Assembly: GCA_964371355.1 (NCBI GenBank)
Contig: CAYJMG010000015.1
Coordinates: forward strand, 1 to 64,000
DNA length: 64,000 nt
Direction: 5' to 3'
DNA from: JACRBR01 sp964371355
GTDB lineage: Bacteria > Chloroflexota > Dehalococcoidia > DSTF01 > JACRBR01
Positions within the stretch are counted from its first letter, which is position 1, and every line of letters begins with the position of its first letter. The notes beneath the pieces were generated by a model. That model was not told the DNA's origin and did no database searches. It saw only the letters and a program-made list of their open reading frames with translations. The position numbers were made by a program, and so were the translations under genes. Shown here piece by piece: positions 7,752 to 16,874 of the stretch.

Positions 7752-9173
7752 ATGCTGCACGACGCGGGGCGTCACAGCCTGTTGTTTCACGACAGGCGGC
7801 GCCGGCATCTCGCCATCCTCGCCGCCCTCATCGCGGTCAGCGCCTTCGTCTTCGTCGCAGTGCGCCCCCGTACCGTACGGGTGGTGGCGGATGGCCGTGA
7901 GGTCGAGATCCAGACGCGCCAGTCGAGCGATGAGGCGGTCCTGCGCCAGTCGGGCGTGGGGCTTGCTGAGGGCGACCGCGTGCTAACCGCCGAAACGCCC
8001 GGTGCCAAGATCCTGATGGTCGACCGCGCCCGGGACGTCCGGGTCATCGCCGACGGCCAGACCTACGAGCTGCGCACCGCCGCCGACTCCATCGCGGAGG
8101 CGCTGGACGAGGTCGACATCGTCCTGCAGCAGCGCGACAGCGTGATGCAGAACGGCGTGTTCGTGGCCGACACGGCCCCGATCGAGCCGCCGATCAAGCT
8201 CGCATCGAGCGCACACGGCCGGCTCGACGCGGACGGCATACCGATCGAGATCGAAGTCCGGCGCGCGGTGCCGTTTGTGATCATCGAGGGCGCGCAAGAG
8301 ACGGTCTCGACCTCGAGCCGCCAAACGGTCGCCGGGGCGCTGCGCGAGGCCGGCGTCATCGTCGGTCCCGGGGACCGCGTGTTACCGGACCCGCAGGCGC
8401 CGCTCGAGATCGACACGCGGATCGAGGTGCTGCACGCGCACCCGGTGACGATCGCGTTGCCCGATGGCCACCGCGTGGTGTACACGCTGGCGCGCACAGT
8501 GCGCGAGGTGCTGGACGAAGAGGGCATCATCCTGCCGGAGGGCGCGTTCGTCGATCCGTCGTTCGAGACGCCGGTCACGTCCGAGATGAGCGTCCGCGTC
8601 GTGCAGCTCGGCTCGTCGAACGATGTCGCGTACGAATACATCGAGAGCAGTACGGTGTACGAGCTGGACCCCAGCCTCCCCCCGGGCCAGACGCGTACCG
8701 TAGCCGGGCGCGACGGCGTCCGCGTGCGCCGCTACAGCATCACCTACGTCGACGGCGTGGAAGTCGGCCGGGAGCTGGTCGAGGACAAGCTGGACCCCGA
8801 GCCCGTCGATACGGTTATCTATTACCCGACGCGGACGGGCCGGAACGACGCGGTGCCTGATGGCTCGTCCGGCAGCGTTGGCCGGACGCTTCGCGTGTAC
8901 GCGACCGCCTACAATCCCGCCAGCGCCGGCCGCTCGCCCGACGACCCGAACTACGGCGTCACGGCCAGCGGGGCCGTCGTAACCTACGGAATCGTGGCCG
9001 TCGACCCTGAGATCATCCCTCTGGGCACGCGGATGTTCGTGCCCGGATACGGCTATGCTGTCGCAGGCGACACCGGGGGTGCGGTGAAGGGATACATCAT
9101 CGACCTGGGGTTCCCGGACGGAGTGGAGATTGACTGGGTCTCGAAGTGGGTCGATATCTACATCCTTGAGTAG
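7752..9173 (+). CDS. Cell-wall-associated protein with DUF348, G5 and 3D domains
   Basis: A 473-residue protein of the YabE/Rpf-like architecture. A single N-terminal membrane segment (about residues 17-38) anchors it outside the cell. Ubiquitin-like DUF348 repeats follow (TVRVVADGREVEIQT, DVRVIADGQTYELRT, VTIALPDGHRVVYTL). Next is a G5 domain (GQTRTVAGRDGVRVRRYSI and following). A C-terminal 3D domain has YATAYNP, GIVAVDPEIIPLGTRMFVPGYG and DTGGAVKG, which carry the conserved aspartates. Related proteins bind or cleave peptidoglycan (MltA-like double-psi barrel). The ATG at 7752 is chosen because earlier residues are arginine-rich, overlap the SRP terminator region and are not conserved. The next gene starts inside this one. 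Confidence 0.88.
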   Translation: MLHDAGRHSLLFHDRRRRHLAILAALIAVSAFVFVAVRPRTVRVVADGREVEIQTRQSSDEAVLRQSGVGLAEGDRVLTAETPGAKILMVDRARDVRVIADGQTYELRTAADSIAEALDEVDIVLQQRDSVMQNGVFVADTAPIEPPIKLASSAHGRLDADGIPIEIEVRRAVPFVIIEGAQETVSTSSRQTVAGALREAGVIVGPGDRVLPDPQAPLEIDTRIEVLHAHPVTIALPDGHRVVYTLARTVREVLDEEGIILPEGAFVDPSFETPVTSEMSVRVVQLGSSNDVAYEYIESSTVYELDPSLPPGQTRTVAGRDGVRVRRYSITYVDGVEVGRELVEDKLDPEPVDTVIYYPTRTGRNDAVPDGSSGSVGRTLRVYATAYNPASAGRSPDDPNYGVTASGAVVTYGIVAVDPEIIPLGTRMFVPGYGYAVAGDTGGAVKGYIIDLGFPDGVEIDWVSKWVDIYILE

Positions 9174-9993
9174 CGCCGCGCCCTTCCGCTTCCGGGCGAA
9201 GAAGCGCTTCGGCCAGCACTTCCTCTCTGACACGAACATCCTCACGAAGATCGTCGACGCCGCCGGCCTCGTACCGGGTGAGGCGGTGGTGGAGGTCGGC
9301 CCGGGCCCCGGCGCGCTCACTGCTGTCCTCGCCGAACGAGCGTCACGCGTGGTCGCCGTCGAGGTCGACCGTGACCTGATCGTGGCGCTGCGCGACCGGT
9401 TCGGCGGACAGCCGCACGTCGCGATCGTCGAGGGCGACGTGCTTGACTGCACACCGTCCGAACTGCTTGCTGCCGGCGCCGCCGCCGCTCCCTACGTGGT
9501 CGTCGCGAACCTGCCTTACAACATCGCCGCGCCCACCCTGCGGCTGTTCCTCGAAGGTGACGTGCGGCCGCGGCGCCTCGTCATCATGGTGCAGTTCGAG
9601 GTGGCCGAGGCGATCTGCGCGCGGCCCCCGAAGATGGGACTACTGAGCGTCGCGACGCAGGTGTACGGTGAAACGCGCATGGTCATGAAGGTCGCGCCGG
9701 GCGCCTTCAGCCCGCCACCAAAGGTGCAGTCGGCAGTGGTGCGCATTGATGTGGCCGAGCGGCCGCGGGTCGATGTGCCGCTGGATGCCTTCTTCCGTAT
9801 CGTGCGGGCCGGGTTCGGCAATCCGCGCAAGATGCTGCGAAACAGCCTCTCGTTCGGACTCCACGTGAAGCAGGAGGTGGTCGATCAGACCATGGCGGCG
9901 GCCGGGGTCGATGCGGGCTTGCGGCCGCACGTCCTGACGCTGGACGATTGGGCGGCTGTAACGCGCGCCTGGCTCGTGAGGGAACGGCAATGA
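9130..9993 (+). CDS. rsmA: 16S rRNA (adenine1518/1519-N6) dimethyltransferase
   Basis: A 287-residue KsgA/RsmA enzyme that dimethylates two adjacent adenines in helix 45 of 16S rRNA late in 30S assembly. Diagnostic segments are KKRFGQHFLSD at the N-terminus, motif I VEVGPGPGALT, motif IV NLPYNIAAP and the C-terminal helical domain (FGNPRKMLRNSL). The TTG start at 9130 has GGAG six bases upstream and overlaps the 3D-protein gene by 44 bases; a TTG at 9166 is an alternative without a Shine-Dalgarno. Its stop overlaps the ispE start as ATGA, so the two genes are coupled, a common pairing in bacteria. Confidence 0.96.
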   Translation: MTGSRSGSISTSLSSAAPFRFRAKKRFGQHFLSDTNILTKIVDAAGLVPGEAVVEVGPGPGALTAVLAERASRVVAVEVDRDLIVALRDRFGGQPHVAIVEGDVLDCTPSELLAAGAAAAPYVVVANLPYNIAAPTLRLFLEGDVRPRRLVIMVQFEVAEAICARPPKMGLLSVATQVYGETRMVMKVAPGAFSPPPKVQSAVVRIDVAERPRVDVPLDAFFRIVRAGFGNPRKMLRNSLSFGLHVKQEVVDQTMAAAGVDAGLRPHVLTLDDWAAVTRAWLVRERQ

Positions 9994-10892
9994 CGAGGAC
10001 GTTTCGGCTCATCGCCCCGGCCAAGATCAACTGGTCGCTGGAGGTGCTGCGCGCACGCCCTGACGGCTACCACGAGATTCGCAGCGTGCTCCAGACGATC
10101 GACCTCTGCGACGTCATCAGGCTGACGGAAGCGGCGGACATCACACTCGATCTGGCGGGCGAGCCCGAGATGCTGGCCGGGAACCCGATCGAGCAGAACC
10201 TCGCCCACCGGGCAGCCGTGGCCCTGCGCGACCGCGCCGGCGTCCGGAATGGCGCGCACATCGTCCTCGAGAAGCACATCCCCGTGGCTGCCGGCCTCGG
10301 CGGCGGCAGCAGCGATGCCGCGGCAGTCCTCCGCGGCCTGAACGCGCTCTGGGACGCCGGCCAGCCGGAGATAAACCTCGTCGAAATTGCCGGAGAGATC
10401 GGCTCCGACCCGCCGTTCTTCGTCGTCGGTGGCACGGCGGAAGTTAGTGGTCGCGGCGATGAGGTGCGGCGGCTGCCAGACGCGCTCGCGCCGAGCATCA
10501 TGCTCGCCATCCCGCCGGCCGGCGAGCGGGGCGAGAAGACGGCGCAGATGTTTGCGGCGTTGACGCCGGACGACTACGCCGACGGCGACGTGACGCTGGG
10601 CGTGCGCGAGACCGTCGAAGCGGGGCGGATGATCCACGACGAGCTGCTGAACAACGTCTTCGAGCACGTTACGCGCCGCATGCAGCCCGACGCTGAGCGC
10701 GCGATGAACGCGTTGCGTTCGGAGGGATACGCCCCGCACCTTTGCGGCGCGGGCCCGTCGTTCTTTCTCCTCTACGGCGGCGGCGCGGACCACGCCGACG
10801 CCCTCGCACGGCGGATCCGCGAGACCGGGTTCGAGCCGTGTCCCACGCACGCGATTCGCCGCAAGCAGGCGTTGCGCATCGAGGAGCTGTAG
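9990..10892 (+). CDS. ispE: 4-diphosphocytidyl-2-C-methyl-D-erythritol kinase
   Basis: A 300-residue GHMP kinase of the MEP isoprenoid pathway that phosphorylates CDP-methylerythritol. The N-terminus APAKINWSLEVLRARPDGYHEIRSV and the ATP loop PVAAGLGGGSSDAAAVL are characteristic; the C-terminal GHMP motif is SEGYAPHLCGAGPSFFLL. The ATG overlaps the rsmA stop by four bases. Its presence indicates that the organism makes isoprenoid precursors through the MEP route. Confidence 0.96.
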   Translation: MTRTFRLIAPAKINWSLEVLRARPDGYHEIRSVLQTIDLCDVIRLTEAADITLDLAGEPEMLAGNPIEQNLAHRAAVALRDRAGVRNGAHIVLEKHIPVAAGLGGGSSDAAAVLRGLNALWDAGQPEINLVEIAGEIGSDPPFFVVGGTAEVSGRGDEVRRLPDALAPSIMLAIPPAGERGEKTAQMFAALTPDDYADGDVTLGVRETVEAGRMIHDELLNNVFEHVTRRMQPDAERAMNALRSEGYAPHLCGAGPSFFLLYGGGADHADALARRIRETGFEPCPTHAIRRKQALRIEEL

Positions 10893-10893
10893 G

Positions 10894-11307
10894 TTGGCCG
10901 AGGTCTTCGCCGGCTTCGTCGTGGGGTTCGCGTACTCGATCGTCGTTGCCCCGGCGGGCGCCATCATGTTGGTTCGGTCGAGCGGCCACACGGGTTTCGC
11001 GCAGCGCTTCGCGCCGGACGGCACCAACATCGTCGCGCTTGCCATGGTGTCACACTTCCTGGCGTTCCTCGTGCTAACAGCGCTCGGAATGATCCTCGGG
11101 CTGGCGCTACATGGAATGGAACAGCGGCGGCCGGATAGCGGACTCGGCAGCCCGAATCTTGCGTACACGCTGCTGGTGCTGGCGCTGGCTGCCGCCGTCG
11201 TGATCCCGATGCTCCTTGCGCCGTGGCGCCGGTTCGCGCTGGCGGCGGCCGTGGCGGGCGTGGTGCTGTTCGGATGGGCGGCGCCCTGGCTGGCGCAGGC
11301 AGCCTAG
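10894..11307 (+). CDS. Small integral membrane protein, unknown function
   Basis: A 137-residue very hydrophobic protein with about four membrane segments (FAGFVVGFAYSIVVAPAGAIM, VSHFLAFLVLTALGMILGL, LAYTLLVLALAAAVVIPMLL and ALAAAVAGVVLFGWAAPWLA). The start is TTG, one base after the ispE stop, with GAGGAG inside the end of ispE as Shine-Dalgarno. I do not recognise a family. Tight linkage suggests co-transcription with rsmA-ispE but gives no functional clue. Confidence 0.65.
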   Translation: MAEVFAGFVVGFAYSIVVAPAGAIMLVRSSGHTGFAQRFAPDGTNIVALAMVSHFLAFLVLTALGMILGLALHGMEQRRPDSGLGSPNLAYTLLVLALAAAVVIPMLLAPWRRFALAAAVAGVVLFGWAAPWLAQAA

Positions 11308-11365
11308 CAGGCGGGAGCTGCCGCATCGAAGCGGCTAGGCTCCGGTCTCGCTACCATGCATGCCG

Positions 11366-12088
11366 ATGCCCACGATCATCGACATGCACATCCACACGAC
11401 CGCCGGCGCCTCCGACAGCGGCCTCGACCCCGAGGATCTGGCAGAGGAGGCGCGCCAGCGGGGGCTCACGGCCGTCAACATAACGGAACATGACCGGCTA
11501 TGGGACACCTACAAGCTGAACGACTACCGCGAGCGACACGCCGACCTGTTCGTGAACAACGGCATGGAGGTGTCGACGGACATGGGCCACATGATCGTCG
11601 TGGGCCTGAAACAGTACGTGCCCGGGATCCGGCGGGCGGAGGAGCTGCGTAAGGTCCTGGACGACCTGGGCGGCTTCATGACCGTAGCGCACCCGTTCCG
11701 GCACTGGTTCGACCCTGTGTACTTCCGCAAACAGGGGAAAGAGCCCTTCACGATGACGCCTGAGCAGGCTGCGGAACGGCTGCCCGTGTTCCAGCTCGTC
11801 GACGCCATCGAGGCGCTGAACGGCGCAAACATGCCGCGGGAGAATCTGTTCGCGCTGCAAGTGGCGAAAGTGCTGGGCAAGCCGGTGACCGGCGGCAGCG
11901 ATGCCCATTCGCGCACAGGCATCGGGTTTTACTGCACCGTCCTCGAGCATGACGTCACAACGGCGGACGCGTTCCTGGCCGAGCTTCGGGCGGGCCGCTT
12001 TCACGCACACCACGGCCTGCTGCAAGGCAAGCTCACGTTCTTCACCGAGGATTCGCTCGAAGAAGCCGCCCCCGGGCTCGCTACTTGA
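11366..12088 (+). CDS. PHP-domain metal-dependent phosphoesterase
   Basis: A protein of about 240 residues with the PHP fold: the first metal motif MHIHTTAGASDSG, then ITEHD, AHPFRHW and the C-terminal GGSDAHS, together giving the trinuclear metal ligands. Stand-alone PHP proteins hydrolyse phosphoesters such as nucleotides or histidinol phosphate; the substrate here is not evident. TACCAT at 11352-11357 ends eight bases before ATG 11366, which favours that start over ATG 11360. Confidence 0.85.
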   Translation: MPTIIDMHIHTTAGASDSGLDPEDLAEEARQRGLTAVNITEHDRLWDTYKLNDYRERHADLFVNNGMEVSTDMGHMIVVGLKQYVPGIRRAEELRKVLDDLGGFMTVAHPFRHWFDPVYFRKQGKEPFTMTPEQAAERLPVFQLVDAIEALNGANMPRENLFALQVAKVLGKPVTGGSDAHSRTGIGFYCTVLEHDVTTADAFLAELRAGRFHAHHGLLQGKLTFFTEDSLEEAAPGLAT

Positions 12089-12191
12089 TCGGACTCCCGC
12101 CACATAACGGCTGCATCGGGCGTTCCGGGCGTGCTAGCATCAGGCACGCCGCGCGACGCCCGAGTGCCGCCGTCGTCTAGAAGTATCGTTC

Positions 12192-15017
12192 ATGCCGTAC
12201 GTCTCCCTCGACCTCGAGACGACCGGGCTCGATCCCGACACCGACGAGATCATCGAAGTCGCCGCGATCCGGTTCGATACGGACGGCGTCATCGACCGCT
12301 ACCACTCGCTCGTGAATCCCGGGCGCAAGCTGGACTACCGGATCGCGTTGCTGACGGGCATCGACGAGCGCGAGTTGGCGGGCGCTCCTCACTTCGGCTC
12401 CATCGCATTAGAGGTCGAGGCGTTCGCTGGCCTCGACCCGATCGTCGGTCAGAACCCGACGTTCGACACGGGCTTCCTGATGAAGAAGGGCGTGCAGCTC
12501 TTCGGCCCCACATACGACACGCACGAGCTGGCGGGCCTCCTGCTCGGTGGACTTGCGCAGAACTCGCTTGGCGGCATCGCCGACCACCTGGGGATCGAGT
12601 TCACAGGTCGCCACCGCGCGATGCCCGACGCGGACGCCGCGATGCGTGTCTTTCTCGCTCTGCGCGAGCGACTCGCCGCCTCGCCGGCGGATCTGCTCGC
12701 CGAGGCACAGCGCCTGAGTTCGATGAGCGATTGGTCCCTGCGGCATCTGTTGCGTGAGATGGCCGAGGAGCGGCCGCGCCGGCCCGGCGACGGCGAGCGC
12801 GAGGGCTTCGTGCACGGCTTCGTGAAGGCGCCTGCTCCCATCCCCGACGCGGACCCTCCGGCGACCCGCAAGGTCACAGTGGCGGGTGAAGAGAGCGCCC
12901 GCTTGCTGAAGTCGGCTGCAGCGCACGAGGCGCTACCCGAGTACGAGGAGCGGAGGGAGCAGACGGTGATGGCCCGCGCGGTGGGCGAGACGATCTCCGA
13001 AGGCAACCGGTTGATCGTCGAGGCGGGAACCGGGGTCGGGAAGTCGCTGGCGTACCTGGTTCCGTCGGCGCTGCACGCCGTCCGCAACAACAGCCGCGTA
13101 GTGGTCTCCACTAACACGATCCACCTCCAGGAGCAGCTCACGTCGCAGGACATCCCCATCGCCCGCCGATTGCTGGCGGCCGCCGGTATCGAGGCCGACG
13201 CCCTGCAGGCGGCGACACTCAAGGGAAGGGCGAACTACCTGTGCCTGCTCCGCTGGGCTGGCATGGCGCGCTCGGCGTTGATGACGTCCGAAGAGGCCCG
13301 TGTTCTGGTGCGTTTGTTGTTCTGGTTAGGTCAGACAGACACGGGAGATCGCGCCGAAATGAATCTGCGGCGCGAGGACGACGTCACGTGGCGGCGCGTG
13401 AGCGCTCAGGAGGGCGGGTGCCTGTCCATGCAGTGTGCCTACGTCCGCGACGGCTCGTGCTTCCTGCTCCGCGCGCGTCGCCGGGCCGAGTCAGCGCACG
13501 TAATCGTCGTGAACCACGCGCTGCTGCTGTCGGACCTCGCTACCGGCGGCAATGTGCTTCCCGAGTACAAACATCTGGTCGTGGACGAGGCGCACCACCT
13601 GGAGGAGCAGGCGACCCAGCAGTTCGGGTTCTCGGCCAGCGAGAACGATCTGCTCGACTGGCTCGACGCCATCTACGCCCGCGCCGCCCGTGACCGGGAG
13701 GGCGGGCTGGTGTCGACCCTGCATACGACGGCGCGCGCCTCGCACGGCGCGATCAGCGTTGCCCCGCAGCTCCAGTCGCTGGCCCAGGCGCTCTCACAGG
13801 CGGTCATGCGCGCCCGAGACGCCGTGCCGGAATTCTGGCGGGCGATCCAGGAGTTCGGCGCCAACCACGGAAGCGGCCGTGGCGATTACGACGAGCGCAT
13901 CCCGATCAATCGGGGCATCCGCGTCCAGCCCGACTGGGCCGATATCGAGGCGTCGTGGTTCGCCACGGAGGGCAAGCTTGGGGCGGTCTGCGGAGCCCTG
14001 GAGGAAGCGAGCGCGATGCTCGACGCCGCCAATCCCTCCGATCTGCACGATCGGGACGCCGTCAGCGCCGCCGTCGCCGACCTGTTGGAAGGCGGCGAGC
14101 GCCTGCGCGCCGGGCTGTCGCGTATCGTCGGCAAGGACGAACGCGACACGGTCTGCTGGCTCACCATGGGCCGCCGAGACTCCTCGCCCTCGCTGGCGTT
14201 CGCCCCGCTCTCCGTCGCCGAGACGCTGAAGACACTGCTGTTCGAGCCGAAGGAGAGCGTGGTGCTCACCAGCGCCACCCTGAGCACCGAGGACAACTTC
14301 GACTACATCAAGGGGCGCCTGGGTTTCGAGGACTCGCGGGAACTGCTGCTGGGCTCGCCCTTCGACTACCAGAGCAGCACACTGATCCTCGCGCCGAGCG
14401 ACATGCCGGAGCCAGAGCAGCACGGCTATCTCGCCTCGCTACAGACAGCGCTCATCGAGATGGTGCGGGCGAGCGAGGGGCGGGCGCTCGCGCTCTTCAC
14501 ATCGCACAGCGGCCTGCGCGCGGCGTACAACGGCATCAAGCAGCAGCTCGAGGAGCACGAGATCCTCGTGCTGGGGCAGGGGATCGACGGCTCGCCGAAG
14601 CAGTTGCTGAACGTCCTCAAGGAGAACCAGCGCACGCTCGTGCTGGGCGCGGCCAGCTTCTGGGAGGGCGTCGACGTCACCGGCGACGCCCTCTCGGTGC
14701 TGATCATGGCGCGCCTGCCGTTCGCCGTCCCGTCCGACCCGGTGTACCAGGCCCGGTCGGAGCTGTTCGAGCAGCCGTTCGAGCAGTTCGCGCTTCCGCA
14801 GGCCATCCTGCGCTTCAAGCAGGGCTTCGGCCGTCTCATCCGCCGCAAGACCGACCGCGGCGTGATGGTGGTCCTCGACCGGCGGTTGCGCAGCCGCCAG
14901 TACGGCGAGGCGTTTCTTCGCTCCTTGCCTGCGTGCGAGGTGCGCGACCTGCCTCTGCGGGATCTCGCCGCGGAGGTGACCGGATGGCTCGTGCGCCCCG
15001 CGCAGGTCGCGCCGTGA
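12192..15017 (+). CDS. dinG: DnaQ-like exonuclease-DinG family helicase fusion
   Basis: A 941-residue two-part enzyme. Residues 1 to about 165 are a DEDDh 3'-5' exonuclease (SLDLETTGLDPDTDEIIEV, then NPTFDTGFL and HRAMPDADAA). The rest is an XPD/DinG superfamily-2 helicase with Walker A EAGTGVGKSLAYL (about 278), DEAH at about 465, and C-terminal motifs TSATLST and FWEGVDV plus QGFGRLIRR. Four cysteines between Walker A and the DEAH box (NYLC, GGC, MQC, GSC) are placed like the iron-sulfur cluster ligands of DinG/XPD. This fused form is common in Firmicutes-type DinG. It probably processes unusual DNA or R-loop structures during repair. Its stop overlaps the next start (GTGA). Confidence 0.93.
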   Translation: MPYVSLDLETTGLDPDTDEIIEVAAIRFDTDGVIDRYHSLVNPGRKLDYRIALLTGIDERELAGAPHFGSIALEVEAFAGLDPIVGQNPTFDTGFLMKKGVQLFGPTYDTHELAGLLLGGLAQNSLGGIADHLGIEFTGRHRAMPDADAAMRVFLALRERLAASPADLLAEAQRLSSMSDWSLRHLLREMAEERPRRPGDGEREGFVHGFVKAPAPIPDADPPATRKVTVAGEESARLLKSAAAHEALPEYEERREQTVMARAVGETISEGNRLIVEAGTGVGKSLAYLVPSALHAVRNNSRVVVSTNTIHLQEQLTSQDIPIARRLLAAAGIEADALQAATLKGRANYLCLLRWAGMARSALMTSEEARVLVRLLFWLGQTDTGDRAEMNLRREDDVTWRRVSAQEGGCLSMQCAYVRDGSCFLLRARRRAESAHVIVVNHALLLSDLATGGNVLPEYKHLVVDEAHHLEEQATQQFGFSASENDLLDWLDAIYARAARDREGGLVSTLHTTARASHGAISVAPQLQSLAQALSQAVMRARDAVPEFWRAIQEFGANHGSGRGDYDERIPINRGIRVQPDWADIEASWFATEGKLGAVCGALEEASAMLDAANPSDLHDRDAVSAAVADLLEGGERLRAGLSRIVGKDERDTVCWLTMGRRDSSPSLAFAPLSVAETLKTLLFEPKESVVLTSATLSTEDNFDYIKGRLGFEDSRELLLGSPFDYQSSTLILAPSDMPEPEQHGYLASLQTALIEMVRASEGRALALFTSHSGLRAAYNGIKQQLEEHEILVLGQGIDGSPKQLLNVLKENQRTLVLGAASFWEGVDVTGDALSVLIMARLPFAVPSDPVYQARSELFEQPFEQFALPQAILRFKQGFGRLIRRKTDRGVMVVLDRRLRSRQYGEAFLRSLPACEVRDLPLRDLAAEVTGWLVRPAQVAP

Positions 15018-15466
15018 CGGTCTCGCTGCGCCCGCTCACGGCCTCAGATCGAGCCTGGCTCGCGACGTGGCTGCCCGCCGTCGCGAAGGACGCCGGCTAC
15101 GACGCCAGCAGGCTGGTCGCGAGCGCGTCCAAGGGCCGTTCACTCCACGCGCGCGTGATCAAGCGGGATCACGAAGCGGTCGGGGTGCTCGTCTACCCGA
15201 TACACGCACCGAAACGCGCAAGCGCCATCTTCGAGATCGTCGCGACACCGCCACCGCACGCACGTCGCGGTGCGGGCATGGCCGCCGCTGCCCTCGCTGA
15301 GCAGGAGATGAGAGCGCAGGGCGTCCGCACCGTCTACGCGCCCGCGGCCGAAATCCACGGCATCAGTGTGTACTTCTGGATCCGTGTCGGCTACGCACCC
15401 ATCCCGAGCGGCGAATGGCCGTGCGCCCGCGAAGGCATCGCCTGGCTGCGCCGCACGCTCACGTGA
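15014..15466 (+). CDS. GNAT-family N-acetyltransferase
   Basis: About 150 residues with a GNAT fold. The acetyl-CoA pyrophosphate loop is ARRGAGMAAAALAEQEMRAQG (R/Q-x-x-G-x-G/A type). The following strand VRTVYAPAAE and the C-terminal SVYFWIRVGYAP are typical. The GTG start overlaps the stop of the helicase gene by three bases, indicating translational coupling. Substrate unknown. Confidence 0.82.
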   Translation: MTVSLRPLTASDRAWLATWLPAVAKDAGYDASRLVASASKGRSLHARVIKRDHEAVGVLVYPIHAPKRASAIFEIVATPPPHARRGAGMAAAALAEQEMRAQGVRTVYAPAAEIHGISVYFWIRVGYAPIPSGEWPCAREGIAWLRRTLT

Positions 15467-15546
15467 ATCCCCTGCGTGGCGAAGCCAACCCATGCCTCCG
15501 TGAGGATGCCTGCGAAGTCTCGCGCGCTCTGTCACTCTGGTGATTC

Positions 15547-16287
15547 TCAAAGATGGAGGAGAGCGCGCGCACCGTCGAGGAAGTCCTGGCCGTAGTAGGC
15601 GATGAGCAGGCCGCGCACGATCTTGCCCCCCGTCACCGAGACGATGAACCGCCGGAACGACATCCGCACTGACCCCGCCGTCAGCCCGGCGATCTCGAAT
15701 GCCGGATTCGGTATCGCCGAGAGAGTGAACAGCGTCAGCATGCCCCAGCGGTCCATCAGCCAGTTGATCCACCGAACTGCACGTTCGATCGCCCCGTGGA
15801 ATGCGCGCGGACCCGGGAGGTCGCGGCCGCGCACCAACTCCGCCCCCATGTAGCCGCCGTAGTACGCGGTGATCTCGCCCGCCGCCATGCCCGCGCCGCC
15901 AGCCACGCCCACCAGCCACGGGAACTGCGCAGACTCTCCCTGTGTCGCAATCAGCGTCTGGGCCGCTGCCGTGAGGCCGGGCACGGGGATGAAGAACGTC
16001 GCCGTACTGGCGAGATTCGTCACGAACACGCTGGCGTAGCTGGCGCCTGAGAGCCGGTCGCTGATCTCGCGACCGAAGATCATCAATGCTATCGCCTGGC
16101 CCAGGGCCAGCGTCATGAAGGTGATGATGGAGACGAGCCTGACGGTCTGGTGCTCGCCGAACCAGTCGGTCGCGCGGAGGACGAAGCGGTCGAAGCGCGT
16201 CGGCGCGCGGCGGGCGACGCGTTCCAGCGCGCTCTCGTACAGGTGGTCGGGTTCGGCGGGTGGCTGGGCGGGGTCCACTGCGGACAT
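15547..16287 (-). CDS. VTT/DedA-like membrane protein
   Basis: A 246-residue membrane protein with the VTT (DedA/SNARE-associated) core: ASTATFFIPVPGLTAAAQTLI re-entrant region, WLVGVAGGAGMAAGEITAYYGGYMGA, and the conserved basic and Gly/Pro pattern FTLSAIPNPAFEIAGLTAGSVRMSFRRF. The N-terminal 45 residues are cytosolic and charged. DedA-family proteins are lipid scramblases or transporters for undecaprenyl phosphate or phospholipids; which applies here is unknown. A TACACT -10 box sits six bases before the ATG with no Shine-Dalgarno. A second VTT-type protein is encoded at 62508. Confidence 0.85.
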   Translation of the reverse strand: MSAVDPAQPPAEPDHLYESALERVARRAPTRFDRFVLRATDWFGEHQTVRLVSIITFMTLALGQAIALMIFGREISDRLSGASYASVFVTNLASTATFFIPVPGLTAAAQTLIATQGESAQFPWLVGVAGGAGMAAGEITAYYGGYMGAELVRGRDLPGPRAFHGAIERAVRWINWLMDRWGMLTLFTLSAIPNPAFEIAGLTAGSVRMSFRRFIVSVTGGKIVRGLLIAYYGQDFLDGARALLHL

Positions 16288-16293
16288 GGACGT

Positions 16294-16299
16294 AGTGTA
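16294..16299 (-). promoter_or_regulatory. -10 box TACACT, leaderless type
   Basis: TACACT on the minus strand, six bases from the ATG of the VTT gene. Upstream the minus strand shows ACT every seven bases (16294-16316), resembling the heptamer arrays elsewhere in the window. Confidence 0.5.
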
Positions 16300-16317
16300 G
16301 TGGGTAGTCCGTAGTTA

Positions 16318-16599
16318 TCAGGGATTGTCGTCGTAGACCAGCTCGTCCTCGTAATGGGCATCGTCGTCGAGCGCGGCATCGTCCGGGGCCGGTGCGCGGG
16401 AACGACGGGGCACGACCACGTGCGTCACGACGATGTGCGCGGCGCAGGCAGCGGCGGCGATGACGGCGGCGATGCGCACGCCGACGGCGAAACCGGAGTC
16501 GGGCCGGTCGATGAGGCTCGCGAGCAGGACGCCGAACACGAACGCCGCCAGCACCGGAAACGTGCGCCATCGCCAGCCCGGAACCCGTGATCGCGTCAC
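16318..16599 (-). CDS. Small two-TM membrane protein, unknown function
   Basis: A 93-residue protein with two membrane helices (TFPVLAAFVFGVLLASLI and VGVRIAAVIAAAACAAHIVVTHVVV) and an acidic C-terminal tail (DDAALDDDAHYEDELVYDD). The start is GTG, overlapping the stop of the upstream zinc-finger gene as GTGA, so translation is coupled. No family recognised. Confidence 0.6.
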   Translation of the reverse strand: MTRSRVPGWRWRTFPVLAAFVFGVLLASLIDRPDSGFAVGVRIAAVIAAAACAAHIVVTHVVVPRRSRAPAPDDAALDDDAHYEDELVYDDNP

Positions 16600-16874
16600 G
16601 CGCGCCTCTTGTACTTTCGGGCGCGGGCCGGTGCCTTGCGAGGCGGCGTCGCGGTCGGTCTGCCGCCACTGTTCAGGCAGGTGGCGCAGGCGAACTGCAG
16701 CGCGAGGTACTGCTCGTCGATCCACACGCGTCCGCAGTCCTTCCCCTCGACGTCGTTGCGCTGGTTGAGGTGATACCGCTGGTCGCACCAATTGCACTCG
16801 GCGGTCAGCGCCGCGGGCGCGTCCTCGCCGCAGACGGCGCAGGTGTAGATCGCGGGAGTGGTGTCAGTGGCCAT
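16596..16874 (-). CDS. Small zinc-ribbon protein, unknown function
   Basis: A 92-residue protein with paired cysteines CAVC, CNWC followed by a histidine (QRYH), and CATC, suggesting one or two zinc sites. It ends in a strongly basic tail (PPRKAPARARKYKRRA) that may bind nucleic acid. The ATG overlaps the end of cca by 11 bases and the gene is followed by the two-TM protein gene with a GTGA overlap, so the three form an operon. The link to tRNA CCA addition is positional only. Confidence 0.65.
   Translation of the reverse strand: MATDTTPAIYTCAVCGEDAPAALTAECNWCDQRYHLNQRNDVEGKDCGRVWIDEQYLALQFACATCLNSGGRPTATPPRKAPARARKYKRRA

Noticed and set aside
12121..12191. TAGCAT and TAGAAG upstream of dinG as leaderless-type boxes
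   Set aside because: TAGCAT is too far from the ATG and TAGAAG deviates at the invariant final T; not strong enough to list.
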